Part shown: in pieces, positions 8,538 to 18,046 of the stretch
How positions within the stretch are numbered: position 1 is the stretch's first letter
How the letters are laid out: the number at the start of each line of letters is the position of its first letter
Made by a program: the position numbers and the translations under genes
Notes under the pieces: generated by a model
The model's input: the letters and a program-made list of their open reading frames with translations, nothing else
Databases searched by the model: none
Told to the model about the DNA's origin: nothing
NCBI RefSeq assembly: GCF_000226315.1
Contig: NC_016026.1
Span: 1,922,001-1,986,000, forward strand
Direction: 5' to 3'
From: Micavibrio aeruginosavorus ARL-13
GTDB taxonomy: Bacteria > Pseudomonadota > Alphaproteobacteria > Micavibrionales > Micavibrionaceae
Length of the DNA: 64,000 nt

Positions 8538-11192
8538 TTGAGCGCTTCCAATCTCGTCATCGTTGAATCCCCGTCCAAGGCCAAGACCATTAATAAGTAT
8601 CTTGGCCCGGATTATGAGGTTTTAGCCTCTTACGGCCACGTCCGTGACCTGCCGCCCAAGGATGGCTCGGTGGACCCGGAAAATGGCTTTGCCATGCTTT
8701 GGGAACTGGGCGATCGCGCCGCAAAACCGGTCAACGACATTCGCCGCGCCGTGAAAAAGGCCAAAGCCCTCTATCTGGCGACTGACCCTGATCGTGAAGG
8801 GGAAGCGATTTCATGGCACGTACAGGAACTGTTGAAGGACGAAAAACTGTTGGAGGGCAAACAGGTCTTCCGCGTGACCTTCAACGAAATCACCAAGAAA
8901 GCGGTTCAGGAAGCCTTCAAAAACGCCCGTGATCTGGACGCCCCGTTGGTTGAGGCGTATCTGGCCCGCCGTGCGCTGGATTATCTGGTCGGGTTTAACC
9001 TGTCCCCGGTTTTGTGGCGTAAACTGCCCGGCTCTCGTTCTGCGGGGCGTGTGCAATCCGTGGCCCTGCGCCTGATTTGCGAACGCGAATCCGAAATTGA
9101 AAAATTCCGCGCCGATGAATATTGGACGATTGAAGCGCGATTGCACAACCGTGACGGCGCCCCGTTCACCGCGCGCCTGACCCACTTGTCCGGCAACAAG
9201 CTGGACAAATTGGATATCGGGTCCGAAGCCCAAGCCACCGCCGCCGCCAACCGCATTCGCGGTAAAAATCTGGTCGTGCAGAATGTTGAAAAGAAACAGG
9301 TCCGCCGTTTCCCGCCGGCCCCGTTCATCACATCGACATTGCAACAGGAAGCATCGCGCAAACTGGGCTTTGGCGCGTCCCAAACCATGCGTTTGGCCCA
9401 ACGTTTGTACGAAGGCACAGAGATCAACGGCGACACCGTTGGCTTGATCACCTATATGCGTACCGACGGCACGACCTTGTCCGAAGACGCGGTGACGCAA
9501 TGCCGTGATGTGATTAAATCGAATTACGGGCCGAAATACCTGCCCGATGCGCCGCGCCTGTATAAATCCAAGGCCAAGAACGCACAGGAAGCGCACGAAG
9601 CCATTCGCCCCACCGATTTGTCGCGCACACCGGACGAAGTCCGCATGTATGTCGATGATCAAATGGCGCGCCTGTATGAACTGATCTGGAAACGCACCAT
9701 GGCGTCCCAGATGGAAAACGCCGTGATGGACCAGGTGGGCGCGGATATTTCCGATGGCACCACCGATGTCGTCCTGCGCGCTACCGGCTCCACCGTTGCA
9801 TTCGACGGTTTCCTGACCCTGTATCAAGAAGGTCAGGATGATGATGAAACCGACGAAGAAAACCGCCGCCTGCCCGTTTTGGACAAGGGCGATGCGACCA
9901 AGTTGATCGACGTTGCCCAAGACCAGCATTTCACCCAGCCGCCCCCGCGTTATTCGGAAGCATCGCTGGTGAAGAAAATGGAAGAACTGGGCATTGGCCG
10001 CCCGTCCACATACGCATCCATCCTGCAAGTGTTGCAGGACCGCGATTATGTGCGTCTGGACAAGAAACGTTTCATTCCGGAAGATCGCGGCCGTCTGGTC
10101 ACCACCTTCCTGTCGAAATTCTTCACCCGTTATGTCGATTATGATTTTACCGCGACACTGGAAGAAGAGCTGGACGCCATTGCCGCAGGTCAGGCCCATT
10201 GGAAAGATGCACTGGCCCAGTTCTGGAAGGATTTCAGCAAGGCCGTCGGCGATACCAAAAACCTGACCATTACCGAAGTCATCGACAATCTGGATGCCGA
10301 GCTTGGCCCCCACTTCTTCCCAGTGGTTGAACACGGCAAAGACCCGCGCATCTGCCCGGCCTGTAACGAAGGGCGCTTGTCCCTGAAGCTCGGGAAATTC
10401 GGTGCCTTTATCGGTTGTGCCAATTACCCGGATTGCCGCTATACCCGCCCGCTGGTCGTTCCATCTGCGGATGAGAACGCCGAAGGTGGCGAAGCCGGCG
10501 GTGAAAGCGGTCTGGCCGCCCAACTGGCCAACGCTCCGAAAATTCTGGGCCATGATCCTGTCACGGGTCGTGCCGTATCACTGCGCCGTGGTCCATACGG
10601 CCCGTATGTGCAGATTGACCCGCCGGAGGCCCCGCCCGCCCCCGCCGTCGAAGAAAAAGCCCCCGAGGTCGAAGACGGCACCGCGAAAAAGGGCAAGGGC
10701 AAAGCGAAGAAGAAAAAAGAAACCGCAGAAAAACCAAAACGCCAAGGCGTTCCAAAGGGCCTGAAGCTGGAAGACATTGATCTGGCCGCCGCCCTGAAAT
10801 TGCTGGAACTGCCGCGCGAGGTTGGCCTGCACCCGGAAACCAAAGAAATGATCAAGGCGGGCATTGGCCGCTTTGGCCCGTTCCTGGTCCATCAGGGGTC
10901 GTACACGTCAATTCCGAAGGGTGATGACGTTCTGACCATCGGCATCAACCGCGCCGTTGATTTGATCGCGGCCAAGGCCGAACGCGCCGCCAATGGCGGT
11001 GGCCGCCGTGGCGGATGGGGCAAGAAAAAAGCCAAAGCTGATGGCGACGACGCCGCACCGAAAAAAACAGCGGCAAAGAAAAAGGCCCCGGATAAAAAAG
11101 CCGCCGCCAAGAAACCGGCGGCCAAAAAGACAGCAGCGAAAAAACCCGCTGCAAAGAAAACGGCAACCAAGAAACCCGCCGCGAAAGAATAA
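8538..11192 (+). CDS. topA: DNA topoisomerase I
   Basis: Type IA topoisomerase relaxing negative supercoils. The N-terminal Toprim domain (NLVIVESPSKAKTINKYL and DPDREGEAISWH) is followed by the catalytic tyrosine region LITYMRTDGTTLS. A four-cysteine zinc finger (CPACNEG to ANYPDC) follows near residue 610-640, then topoisomerase C-terminal repeats (GRAVSLRRGPYGPYVQI and a second GRFGPFLVHQG) and a long lysine/alanine/proline tail of repeated KPAAKK-type units. Length 884 fits alphaproteobacterial TopA. The start is TTG at 8538: an AGGCAGGA ribosome site lies at the correct spacing and the conserved N-terminus follows immediately. Confidence 0.97.
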   Translation: MSASNLVIVESPSKAKTINKYLGPDYEVLASYGHVRDLPPKDGSVDPENGFAMLWELGDRAAKPVNDIRRAVKKAKALYLATDPDREGEAISWHVQELLKDEKLLEGKQVFRVTFNEITKKAVQEAFKNARDLDAPLVEAYLARRALDYLVGFNLSPVLWRKLPGSRSAGRVQSVALRLICERESEIEKFRADEYWTIEARLHNRDGAPFTARLTHLSGNKLDKLDIGSEAQATAAANRIRGKNLVVQNVEKKQVRRFPPAPFITSTLQQEASRKLGFGASQTMRLAQRLYEGTEINGDTVGLITYMRTDGTTLSEDAVTQCRDVIKSNYGPKYLPDAPRLYKSKAKNAQEAHEAIRPTDLSRTPDEVRMYVDDQMARLYELIWKRTMASQMENAVMDQVGADISDGTTDVVLRATGSTVAFDGFLTLYQEGQDDDETDEENRRLPVLDKGDATKLIDVAQDQHFTQPPPRYSEASLVKKMEELGIGRPSTYASILQVLQDRDYVRLDKKRFIPEDRGRLVTTFLSKFFTRYVDYDFTATLEEELDAIAAGQAHWKDALAQFWKDFSKAVGDTKNLTITEVIDNLDAELGPHFFPVVEHGKDPRICPACNEGRLSLKLGKFGAFIGCANYPDCRYTRPLVVPSADENAEGGEAGGESGLAAQLANAPKILGHDPVTGRAVSLRRGPYGPYVQIDPPEAPPAPAVEEKAPEVEDGTAKKGKGKAKKKKETAEKPKRQGVPKGLKLEDIDLAAALKLLELPREVGLHPETKEMIKAGIGRFGPFLVHQGSYTSIPKGDDVLTIGINRAVDLIAAKAERAANGGGRRGGWGKKKAKADGDDAAPKKTAAKKKAPDKKAAAKKPAAKKTAAKKPAAKKTATKKPAAKE

Positions 11193-11197
11193 CAAAA

Positions 11198-11232
11198 AAG
11201 AAAACCCCGATCTGTTCGGGGTTTTCTTTTTA
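11198..11232. terminator. Intrinsic terminator after topA (bidirectional)
   Basis: A perfect inverted repeat with arms AGAAAACCCCGA and CGGGGTTTTCT and a short loop, preceded by an A-rich run and followed by a T run. It lies between the topA stop and the stop of the convergent gene ending at 11230, and could end transcription from both sides. Confidence 0.85.
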
Positions 11233-12243
11233 ATACGCCGCCATCTGATCCGCCAAAATCGCCGTCGTGCGCACATTCACATCAAAGCGTGGTTCGTAAT
11301 GCACCTCCGCCGAATGGATGGTGATGGATTTAACGGGCATGAATTTGCGTTTGAATTTATCCAGCGTTTCGGTTTCGGACCCACCAAAATTCATCCATGC
11401 GATATGATCCGCCGCCATGGCCCGGCATGTTTCAACAACCTGAAAATCCGCCAGTCCGGAAATCATGGCATCGCTCAAATTCGCCAGCAGATTTGACGTG
11501 CCCATATACGGGCGGTCATACACGGTGAACCCAACCGGAAAATCACCGCGCAAAAACACCAACCCACCAAACAAATGCGGCCATTTTTGAATCACGGAAA
11601 ACAGCATCGTGTAATAGGTCGATAAATCCATATCGTCCAGTTCGCGCAGAACCATGGACCCCTCCCAATATTTCTGGGCGGCACGCATAGCCTTTAACGC
11701 GCGCGGATCGGACAAGGACAGCGTTGAAATGTCATCTTCCACCTTGCGGCATTTGTTACGGATTTTCATGAAGGCCGTGCCCTTCATCTCCGCCACGCGC
11801 GCGGTGTCCAGCACATGGACCGGATAGCGCCAATCCATCACCGTTTCATCAATGCGTTCGATCCGGGCCACGCGGTCATCCCGCCGGGCCCGGAGCGCAT
11901 TTTCCAACTGGGCGAGATCCTGGTCCGTAAACCGGGCCAGGCGCACCCCGCCGGGTGGCGGGTCCAACCCGCACAGAACAGAGGCCGCCAAACGCCCACG
12001 CGCTTCCTGTCCAATCTCGGGGAAAGCCAGCAGGCCCGTGGGATTATGCGGATCGCGGCACACGACCATGGCCGCGCCATAGCCTTCGTGCAGCCATGCG
12101 CCGCGCCGTCCGGTCAAAACATAATAAATGGGAGCATTCAGATAGGTGTCGTCCCGGACCGCGCTGGACCGGTGGATCAGGTCATCAAATTTTTCATACG
12201 AAAAACCGCTTAGCACAATGAAAACCGTTCCCGTGCCCTGCAC
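11230..12243 (-). CDS. DUF2156/GNAT-fold acyltransferase-like hypothetical protein
   Basis: A 337-residue soluble protein. The central part (WRYPVHVLDTARVAEMKG followed by FMKIRNKCRKVEDD) and the C-terminal part (NFGGSETETLDKFKRKFMP) resemble the two halves of DUF2156/lysylphosphatidylglycerol synthase-like acyltransferase folds, in which a K.KRN segment and a final FK..F.P motif are typical. The substrate is unknown. It lies 39 bases downstream of an HTH regulator gene on the same strand, so the pair is probably an operon. The pair sits between topA and rnr, which are neighbours in many relatives, suggesting insertion. Confidence 0.55.
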   Translation of the reverse strand: MQGTGTVFIVLSGFSYEKFDDLIHRSSAVRDDTYLNAPIYYVLTGRRGAWLHEGYGAAMVVCRDPHNPTGLLAFPEIGQEARGRLAASVLCGLDPPPGGVRLARFTDQDLAQLENALRARRDDRVARIERIDETVMDWRYPVHVLDTARVAEMKGTAFMKIRNKCRKVEDDISTLSLSDPRALKAMRAAQKYWEGSMVLRELDDMDLSTYYTMLFSVIQKWPHLFGGLVFLRGDFPVGFTVYDRPYMGTSNLLANLSDAMISGLADFQVVETCRAMAADHIAWMNFGGSETETLDKFKRKFMPVKSITIHSAEVHYEPRFDVNVRTTAILADQMAAY

Positions 12244-12282
12244 CTATATCCCGGATTATACAATCTTTGGTTGCAAACGCAA

Positions 12283-12939
12283 CTAGCTTGCATCTTTTTT
12301 TGAGGATTCGTACGGAGGGATGATGGCGTTGCCCCAGAGATATTCGAACCGCTGTTTTTCCGCTTCATGGGCGGACCGGCTGTTCACGACGATGATCATC
12401 GCTTCCTGCCATAATTGCAGAGCCACCTTGTCGCCATAGATGAACGAGCTCATCCCCGCGCGGAACACATCGCGCGGCAGCCAACGATAATATTCAGCCG
12501 GTTGAACGAAATAGGCATCGCCCTCACACGCCAGCAGGCGTTCAGTGATGTTATGGGCCTTCATCCGCGACAAATGCGCCAAAAGCTTGTCCGGGTGCGA
12601 TTCGTGGGACCGGCGTTCGTCCAGGTTGGCGATCAAAACCTCACCCCCGCTGGCCTTCATCGTCTCAAAAATATCATCCCACAATAAAGGCAGTGCATCA
12701 GCCCCCTTCAGGACCTTGACTGTGTCCCGGCGGCGTTGCACACCATAGTCACCCACAAATTCGATATCGGACCGTTCAAACGCCAGACGGATTGATTCCA
12801 GCGATTCCGCCCGGACATCATTCGTGCCCCGTTCGAAATTGTTGATAGCCGTCTTGGACATCCCCGCCGCATCGGCCAGGTCCTGTTGTGTCCACCCCAG
12901 AAGGCCGCGCCCGGCCCGACATTGCTCTTTCGTAATCAT
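12283..12939 (-). CDS. XRE-family HTH transcriptional regulator with C-terminal sensor-like domain
   Basis: A 218-residue protein. Residues 1-60 form a Cro/CI-type helix-turn-helix (QQDLADAAGMSKTAINNFERGT). The rest (about 75-210) is an unassigned domain containing ANLDERRSHESHPDKLLAHL and FIYGDKVALQLW. The latter resembles ligand-binding or phospholipase-D-like regulatory domains found behind XRE domains, but I cannot name it. It is the first gene of a probable two-gene operon with the acyltransferase-like gene at 11230. The promoter region upstream (12940-13084) is AT-rich and shared with the divergent small gene at 13085. Confidence 0.8.
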   Translation of the reverse strand: MITKEQCRAGRGLLGWTQQDLADAAGMSKTAINNFERGTNDVRAESLESIRLAFERSDIEFVGDYGVQRRRDTVKVLKGADALPLLWDDIFETMKASGGEVLIANLDERRSHESHPDKLLAHLSRMKAHNITERLLACEGDAYFVQPAEYYRWLPRDVFRAGMSSFIYGDKVALQLWQEAMIIVVNSRSAHEAEKQRFEYLWGNAIIPPYESSKKDAS

Positions 12940-13084
12940 AGAATCAGTCTACCACGAACTAAATTCAAAAGAAATTGAACTTTGTACCGTTTTTTGTTGC
13001 AATTGTATGATTTTCGGAATATTGTTCAAATATCGTTGAATTTTGACACACTGATCAATGGAACACCTTGAAGGGGGGAAGACC

Positions 13085-13333
13085 ATGGATGCCAACACAC
13101 TGATGTGTGGTCAGCTGGCGCTGGATCGCTGCAAGAATTATGTAAATCATATTCATGCGATTCTGTTCCTCTGCGGCCAAAATGACGCCGCGCTGGATGA
13201 AAAGGCCATCAGCCACATCCACCGCATCGCCAGCCTGCTCGGGGAGGAGCTGGAAACCGGGTTTCAAATGCTGATGCCTGAAGCCGCAGACGGAGACCAA
13301 AGCAACGTTATTGAGTTTTCTGCGTACATTTAA
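13085..13333 (+). CDS. Small hypothetical protein
   Basis: An 82-residue soluble, mostly helical acidic protein with three cysteines, no membrane segment and no recognised domain. The start at ATG 13085 is supported by a strong GGGGGGAAG ribosome site; an upstream in-frame ATG at 13058 lacks one. It is followed by an intrinsic terminator, so it is a monocistronic unit divergent from the XRE regulator. Confidence 0.6.
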   Translation: MDANTLMCGQLALDRCKNYVNHIHAILFLCGQNDAALDEKAISHIHRIASLLGEELETGFQMLMPEAADGDQSNVIEFSAYI

Positions 13334-13361
13334 AAACGCTACACACGCACACACAAGCAAG

Positions 13362-13394
13362 CCGGCCACCGCCAAAAATCGGTGGCCGGTTTTG
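13362..13394 (+). terminator. Intrinsic terminator after the small gene at 13085
   Basis: A perfect 10-bp stem (CCGGCCACCG with CGGTGGCCGG) with an eight-base A-rich loop, followed by TTTTG. It lies 28 bases after the stop codon and before rnr. Confidence 0.85.
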
Positions 13395-13449
13395 TTATCG
13401 CCCCACGTTTCTCCGTACAAAAGACCGCTTTCGTGCTATCCATTTATAT

Positions 13450-15795
13450 ATGAAAAAATTTGACCCCTCTGCCATTACCGACCTCCTCAACGCCAGTCCC
13501 GAGCCGCTGACCAAGCGCCAGATTGCCGAAGCCCTGAACATCCGCGGCGAGCAGGAACGCGTCGAATTAAAAGACGCGCTGCGCATGCTGGAAGATGACG
13601 GCATCATCATCAAACAACCGGGCCAAGCCTACGCCATTCCCGAAGCCCTGCCCGCCGTGGCCATTATCGAAGTCACCGACATCGATCTGGACGGTGACAC
13701 GCTGGCCCGCCCGGTGGATTGGAGCGAGGAATATCAAGGCCCTGCCCCGCGCATTGAAATCACGCCTGACATGAACAAGGGCCACCCGGCCCTTACCCCC
13801 GGCGATCGCGCGCTGGTCAAACTGAGCCGCGTTGCGCCGAACATGTACGAAGCCCGCGTGATCCGCCAGTTGGATACCGAACGCGGCCGCGTCATGGGTT
13901 TGGTCGTGCGCACGAAAAGCGGCTTTATCCTGCGCCCCGCGAACAAGAAGGCCAAGTTTGATTTCGACATCGCGCAGAAGGATTTGAACGGCGCGGATGA
14001 AAACGATCTGGTCGTCGCCGAAATCCAGCCCAGCCGCGGCGTGCGCAACGGCAAGGTGCGCGTGAAGGAAATTATTGGATCGCGCAATGATCCAAAGGCG
14101 ATCAGCCTGCTGGCGTTGAACGAAGCCGGCTTGCGCGAAACATTCCCCGACGCGGTCATCCGCGAAACGGAAAAAATGACGGTGCCGACATTGGACAAGC
14201 GCGATGATTTGCGCCGCTGGCCGCTGGTCACCATTGACGGCATTGATGCGCGCGATTTCGATGACGCGGTCTTTGCCGAAAAAGATACCGAAAATGGCGG
14301 GTACCATTTGATCGTCGCCATTGCTGACGTCGCCTTCTATGTCCGCCCGGACAGCAATCTGGACCGCGAAGCCTATCGTCGCGGCAACTCCACCTATTTC
14401 CCCGACCGCGTCGTACCGATGCTGCCGGAAGCGTTGTCCAACGATCTCTGCTCGCTGCGCCCGAACGAAGACCGCGCCTGCATGGCCGTGCATATGTGGA
14501 TCGACGATCACGGCAATCTGCAGAAATACAAATTCGTGCGCGGATTGATGCGATCCAAGGCTCGCCTGATTTACGAACAGGTCCAAGCCGCCCGCGATGG
14601 CACACCTGATGCCATCACCGGACCGTTGATGGATGAGGTCATCAACCCGCTGTATGAAGTGTATGAAGTCCTGCAAAAATCGCGCAATGAGCGCGGCGCG
14701 CTGGATCTGGATATTCCCGAACGCAAAATCGTTTTGAATGATAAAAACGAAATGACCGGCGTGGCCGTGCGGGCGCGCTACGATTCCCACAAACTGATCG
14801 AAGAATTTATGATTCTGGCCAACGTGGCCGCGGCCATGGCGCTGGAGGCCCGTAAAGCCCCGTGCATGTACCGCATTCACGATCGCCCCAGCCCGGAGAA
14901 GATTGACGCCGCCGCCGATTTTATCGACAGCTTTGGCCTGTCTTTGCCGCGTGGGCAAGTCATTCGCCCGGCGCAATTGAACGGCATTTTGCGTCAGGCC
15001 GATAAACTGCCCTACGGCCATCTGGTGCACCAGATGATCCTGCGGTCCCAGGCGCAGGCTATTTATCACCCGGACAATATCGGGCACTTTGGTCTGGCGC
15101 TGGAAAAATACGCGCACTTCACATCCCCCATTCGCCGTTATGCCGATTTGGTCGTGCACCGCAGTTTGATCCGCGCGTGGAACCTCGGCCCCGGCGGATT
15201 GAGCGATGAAGAAGTCGTGCAGATGGAAGAAATCGCCGACCACATTTCCCAAACCGAACGCACATCGGCGGAAGCCGAGCGCAATGCGGTGGACCGCTTT
15301 GCCGCCACCTTCTTGTCCACCCAAGTGGGGGCGCAGTTTTCGGGGCGGATCAGCGGCGTGACCCGCTTTGGCCTGTTCGTCACGCTGGATGAAAGCGGCG
15401 CGGACGGGATTGTGCCCATCCGCACCCTGCCCAACGATTTCTATGACCATGTCGAAGACCAGCACGCCCTGATCGGGCAGCGTTCGGGCCGGATTTACCG
15501 CCTTGGCGCCTCTATTGCGGTGCAGCTTAAAGAAGCCGACCCCCTGACCGGAGGGACAGTTTTCGCGGTTATTGGCACCGAAGGGGCCGATATTCCCGGG
15601 TTAACCTTCAAGAAAACTTTGCATAATTCTGGAAAACCCTCTAAGAAGAAACCATTCCATAGAGGCGGCCCGCGCAAGGGGTCCGGCAAGCCAAGCCACC
15701 GCAAAGGGCAAGGCGGCGGATTTCGGGGTGCTTCGGATGGTCAGCCGGGCAAAAAGCCGGGCGGACCAAAACGTGGAGGGAAAAAGCGCCGTTAG
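13450..15795 (+). CDS. rnr: Ribonuclease R
   Basis: 3'-to-5' exoribonuclease that degrades structured RNA. Domain order: N-terminal winged-helix-like domain (KKFDPSAITDLLNASPEPLTKRQIAE region), cold-shock OB domains, the RNB catalytic domain with four metal-binding aspartates (D263, D269, D271, D272 in IDGIDARDFDDAV), the HFTSPIRRYADLVVHRSLI motif, an S1 domain (FSGRISGVTRFGLFVTLDE), and a highly basic glycine/lysine tail. The 781-residue length is typical. It is followed after 65 bases by a second RNB-domain gene on the same strand. Confidence 0.96.
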   Translation: MKKFDPSAITDLLNASPEPLTKRQIAEALNIRGEQERVELKDALRMLEDDGIIIKQPGQAYAIPEALPAVAIIEVTDIDLDGDTLARPVDWSEEYQGPAPRIEITPDMNKGHPALTPGDRALVKLSRVAPNMYEARVIRQLDTERGRVMGLVVRTKSGFILRPANKKAKFDFDIAQKDLNGADENDLVVAEIQPSRGVRNGKVRVKEIIGSRNDPKAISLLALNEAGLRETFPDAVIRETEKMTVPTLDKRDDLRRWPLVTIDGIDARDFDDAVFAEKDTENGGYHLIVAIADVAFYVRPDSNLDREAYRRGNSTYFPDRVVPMLPEALSNDLCSLRPNEDRACMAVHMWIDDHGNLQKYKFVRGLMRSKARLIYEQVQAARDGTPDAITGPLMDEVINPLYEVYEVLQKSRNERGALDLDIPERKIVLNDKNEMTGVAVRARYDSHKLIEEFMILANVAAAMALEARKAPCMYRIHDRPSPEKIDAAADFIDSFGLSLPRGQVIRPAQLNGILRQADKLPYGHLVHQMILRSQAQAIYHPDNIGHFGLALEKYAHFTSPIRRYADLVVHRSLIRAWNLGPGGLSDEEVVQMEEIADHISQTERTSAEAERNAVDRFAATFLSTQVGAQFSGRISGVTRFGLFVTLDESGADGIVPIRTLPNDFYDHVEDQHALIGQRSGRIYRLGASIAVQLKEADPLTGGTVFAVIGTEGADIPGLTFKKTLHNSGKPSKKKPFHRGGPRKGSGKPSHRKGQGGGFRGASDGQPGKKPGGPKRGGKKRR

Positions 15796-15860
15796 CGTAT
15801 TGAACGGCCGCCCCCCTTTGCACCACTCTAAACCCAGTTAGAACAGGGAGCGTATCCATC

Positions 15861-17612
15861 GTGGCTAAGAAAAAACAAACCAATAACAACCACGCGCATA
15901 ACAACGGACGCAAAAACAGCAACGGTAATGGCGGCGCACCGCGGGGCCGGAATATTTCCCCGACCGCGCAATCGATCAAAGTCAGCATTGCCGCCACCAA
16001 CGACCAAACCCCAACCGACCCCGATGCGTTCAAAGCATCCACCATTACAACGGCGGTTCTGAACAGTTTTAAAATCAAGGAGCCGCATGACGCCGCCGCT
16101 GTGGCCGAGGCCACAACCGTGGTTCAAACCGTTGACAGTTCCGCCGTGCGCAAGGATCTGACCCATATTCCGTTCGTGACGATTGATGGCATTACATCAC
16201 GCGATTTCGATGATGCCGTTCATGCCGAACCCGACACCGCCGCCGATAATGTTGGCGGATATCTGGTCAATGTCGCGATTGCCGATGTCGCCTGGTATGT
16301 CCGCCCGGGCAGTGCGCTGGACGATCAGGCTTTATCCCGCGGTTTCTCGGTCTATCCGCCGGATCGTGCGGTGCATATGCTGCCGAATGAATTGTCTGAA
16401 CAGGCCTGCTCGCTGAAACCGAATGTTGACCGCTATGCGCTGGTTGCGCATATCCGCGTGAACAAGGATGGCGATGTACTGGACAGTTCCTATAGCCGCG
16501 CCATTATCCGTTCCCGCGCGCGCCTGACCTATGAAGGCGTGGATGAATTTCTGGCCGGTGAATTAAGCGGCGTTCCATCCGTTGCCGATACGCTGATCCC
16601 GCCCTTGCACGAAGTTTATGAAATCCTGAACCAGAATGCGATGAACCGTGGCAAGCTGAAATTCAGCTTTGGCAAAATGTCCAGCACGATTGGCGCGGAT
16701 GGCTTCGTCAACGGCTTCGTGAAGGACGACAACCGTGAAGGTTCGCGTGAGCTGATCGAGGAATTAATGTGCCTGGCCAACTGTGTCGTGGCGCGGGACT
16801 TGCTGGCCCACGGCCAGTACCCGGTTATGACCCGTGTGCACGAAGAACCGGCCGAAGACCAAGTGACGAAAGCCAAAGCCCTGCTCTCCGCTGCTGGCAT
16901 CACCAAACGCCATGGCGAAGAATGGACATTGGCCGATATCAACAAAATGCTGGATGATCCGGCCTATGCCGACAAGCATGATAAAATCCGCTCGGCCGCG
17001 ATGAAGCTGATCAACCGTGGCGAATATGCCATTAACGAAACGGGCCACTTTGGTCTGGCGTTGAAAACATATTGCCACTTCACCTCGCCCATCCGCCGTT
17101 ACCCGGATTTGCAGGTTCACCGCGCACTGATCTCTGCCTTTAATCTGGGCGAAGGCGGCATGGCCAAGGATGTTGATTTGAAATCCATGTTCAATCAGGC
17201 CGCCGCGATCAATGCACTGGATAACCAGGCCGATGCCGTGTATCGCATCGCCACCGACCGCTACGCCCTGGCCTTCCTGCATAAAACAGGCCCGGTGCAT
17301 CAGGCCACGCTGAAGGACATCAAAAAGGATGGTGCGCTGGTTCTGGCGTTTGAAAATACGCCCCTGAAACTGACCGTCGACAAATCCTTTGTCCCGGCGG
17401 ATGATTTCCGCATCAATATGAAGAAACGCCAGCTGGTGGACGATATGGGCACGGTGATCGGGATCAACGACAATGTGCCGGTGCGCATTTTGTCCTGTAA
17501 CCCGCTGACCGGAACCTTCTCCATCGCCATGGACGGGTATACCTACCCCAAAGGCGGGACCCTTCAGCCCATGGCCCAAAAGGACCGGAAACAGGCCCCC
17601 AAAAACGGGTAA
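15861..17612 (+). CDS. Second RNB-domain (RNase II/R family) exoribonuclease, short form
   Basis: A 583-residue protein with a complete RNB catalytic core: aspartates D109, D115, D117 and D118 in IDGITSRDFDDAV, the same spacing as in RNase II/R, plus HFTSPIRRYPDLQVHRALI. Instead of cold-shock domains it has about 95 residues of asparagine/glycine-rich, probably disordered sequence. A short S1/OB-like region follows the catalytic domain. The catalytic residues are intact, so activity is likely, perhaps with a different RNA entry route. The GTG start is preceded by AGGGAG. It directly follows rnr and ends at an intrinsic terminator. Confidence 0.9.
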   Translation: MAKKKQTNNNHAHNNGRKNSNGNGGAPRGRNISPTAQSIKVSIAATNDQTPTDPDAFKASTITTAVLNSFKIKEPHDAAAVAEATTVVQTVDSSAVRKDLTHIPFVTIDGITSRDFDDAVHAEPDTAADNVGGYLVNVAIADVAWYVRPGSALDDQALSRGFSVYPPDRAVHMLPNELSEQACSLKPNVDRYALVAHIRVNKDGDVLDSSYSRAIIRSRARLTYEGVDEFLAGELSGVPSVADTLIPPLHEVYEILNQNAMNRGKLKFSFGKMSSTIGADGFVNGFVKDDNREGSRELIEELMCLANCVVARDLLAHGQYPVMTRVHEEPAEDQVTKAKALLSAAGITKRHGEEWTLADINKMLDDPAYADKHDKIRSAAMKLINRGEYAINETGHFGLALKTYCHFTSPIRRYPDLQVHRALISAFNLGEGGMAKDVDLKSMFNQAAAINALDNQADAVYRIATDRYALAFLHKTGPVHQATLKDIKKDGALVLAFENTPLKLTVDKSFVPADDFRINMKKRQLVDDMGTVIGINDNVPVRILSCNPLTGTFSIAMDGYTYPKGGTLQPMAQKDRKQAPKNG

Positions 17613-17629
17613 AATCCTAAAACCTTAAG

Positions 17630-17656
17630 AAATCCGGGACTTTCCCGGATTTTTTA
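17630..17656 (+). terminator. Intrinsic terminator after the second exoribonuclease
   Basis: A 10-bp stem (AAATCCGGGA with TCCCGGATTT) with a three-base loop, followed by a T run. It lies 17 bases after the stop codon. Confidence 0.85.
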
Positions 17657-17774
17657 TGGGTTTGGCCATCGAAAAGCGCGGATATTTTCCATTTCATTTG
17701 TTGACTTTCCGGGCGAAATCCGCAATATGACGACCTGATTTCAAATTTGTAAGTGTTCTTGAAGGACCGAGAAA

Positions 17775-17981
17775 ATGGCTAAAAAAGGCAACGCCGTTAA
17801 AGTGCGCATGGAAAGCTCCGCAGGTACGGGCTTCCGTTACTACACGAAACAAAACGCGAAAGCGCAAGGCAAGAAGCTCGAGCTGAAAAAGTTCGACCCG
17901 TGGGCCATTCACCCGGAAACCGGTAAAAAAGGCGCGCACGTTCTGTTCGAACAGAAGAAAATGCCTCCCTCAAAGAAATAA
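17775..17981 (+). CDS. rpmG: 50S ribosomal protein L33
   Basis: The protein has the L33 core SSAGTGFRYYTKQNAK followed by KKLELKKFDPWA. It lacks the zinc-binding cysteine pairs, so it is the cysteine-free form. At 68 residues it is longer than the usual 50-55, with an extended C-terminal tail. The start is the ATG preceded by GAAGGACCGAG. Flanked by intrinsic terminators, so it is its own transcription unit. Confidence 0.95.
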   Translation: MAKKGNAVKVRMESSAGTGFRYYTKQNAKAQGKKLELKKFDPWAIHPETGKKGAHVLFEQKKMPPSKK

Positions 17982-18020
17982 GAGTCCAAAAAATAGTTTT
18001 GGATTTGCATATGAATTCAA

Positions 18021-18046
18021 AAAGGGCGCCATCGGCGCCCTTTTTA
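18021..18046. terminator. Intrinsic terminator between rpmG and pleD
   Basis: A perfect stem AAAGGGCGCC with GGCGCCCTTT around a three-base loop and a T run. It sits between convergent rpmG and the diguanylate cyclase gene and could work in both directions. Confidence 0.85.

Noticed and set aside
8811-10553. A 580-codon open frame on the minus strand
   Set aside because: It lies entirely opposite topA, which has full motifs. Long antisense frames are common in GC-rich coding sequence and this one shows no domain.
11040-11190. Repeated AAGAAACC units, first taken for a short repeat array
   Set aside because: They encode the lysine/alanine/proline tail of TopA; no CRISPR-like spacer structure is present here or elsewhere in the window.
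13567-15465. A 632-codon open frame on the minus strand
   Set aside because: Antisense shadow of rnr, low-complexity translation without recognisable motifs.
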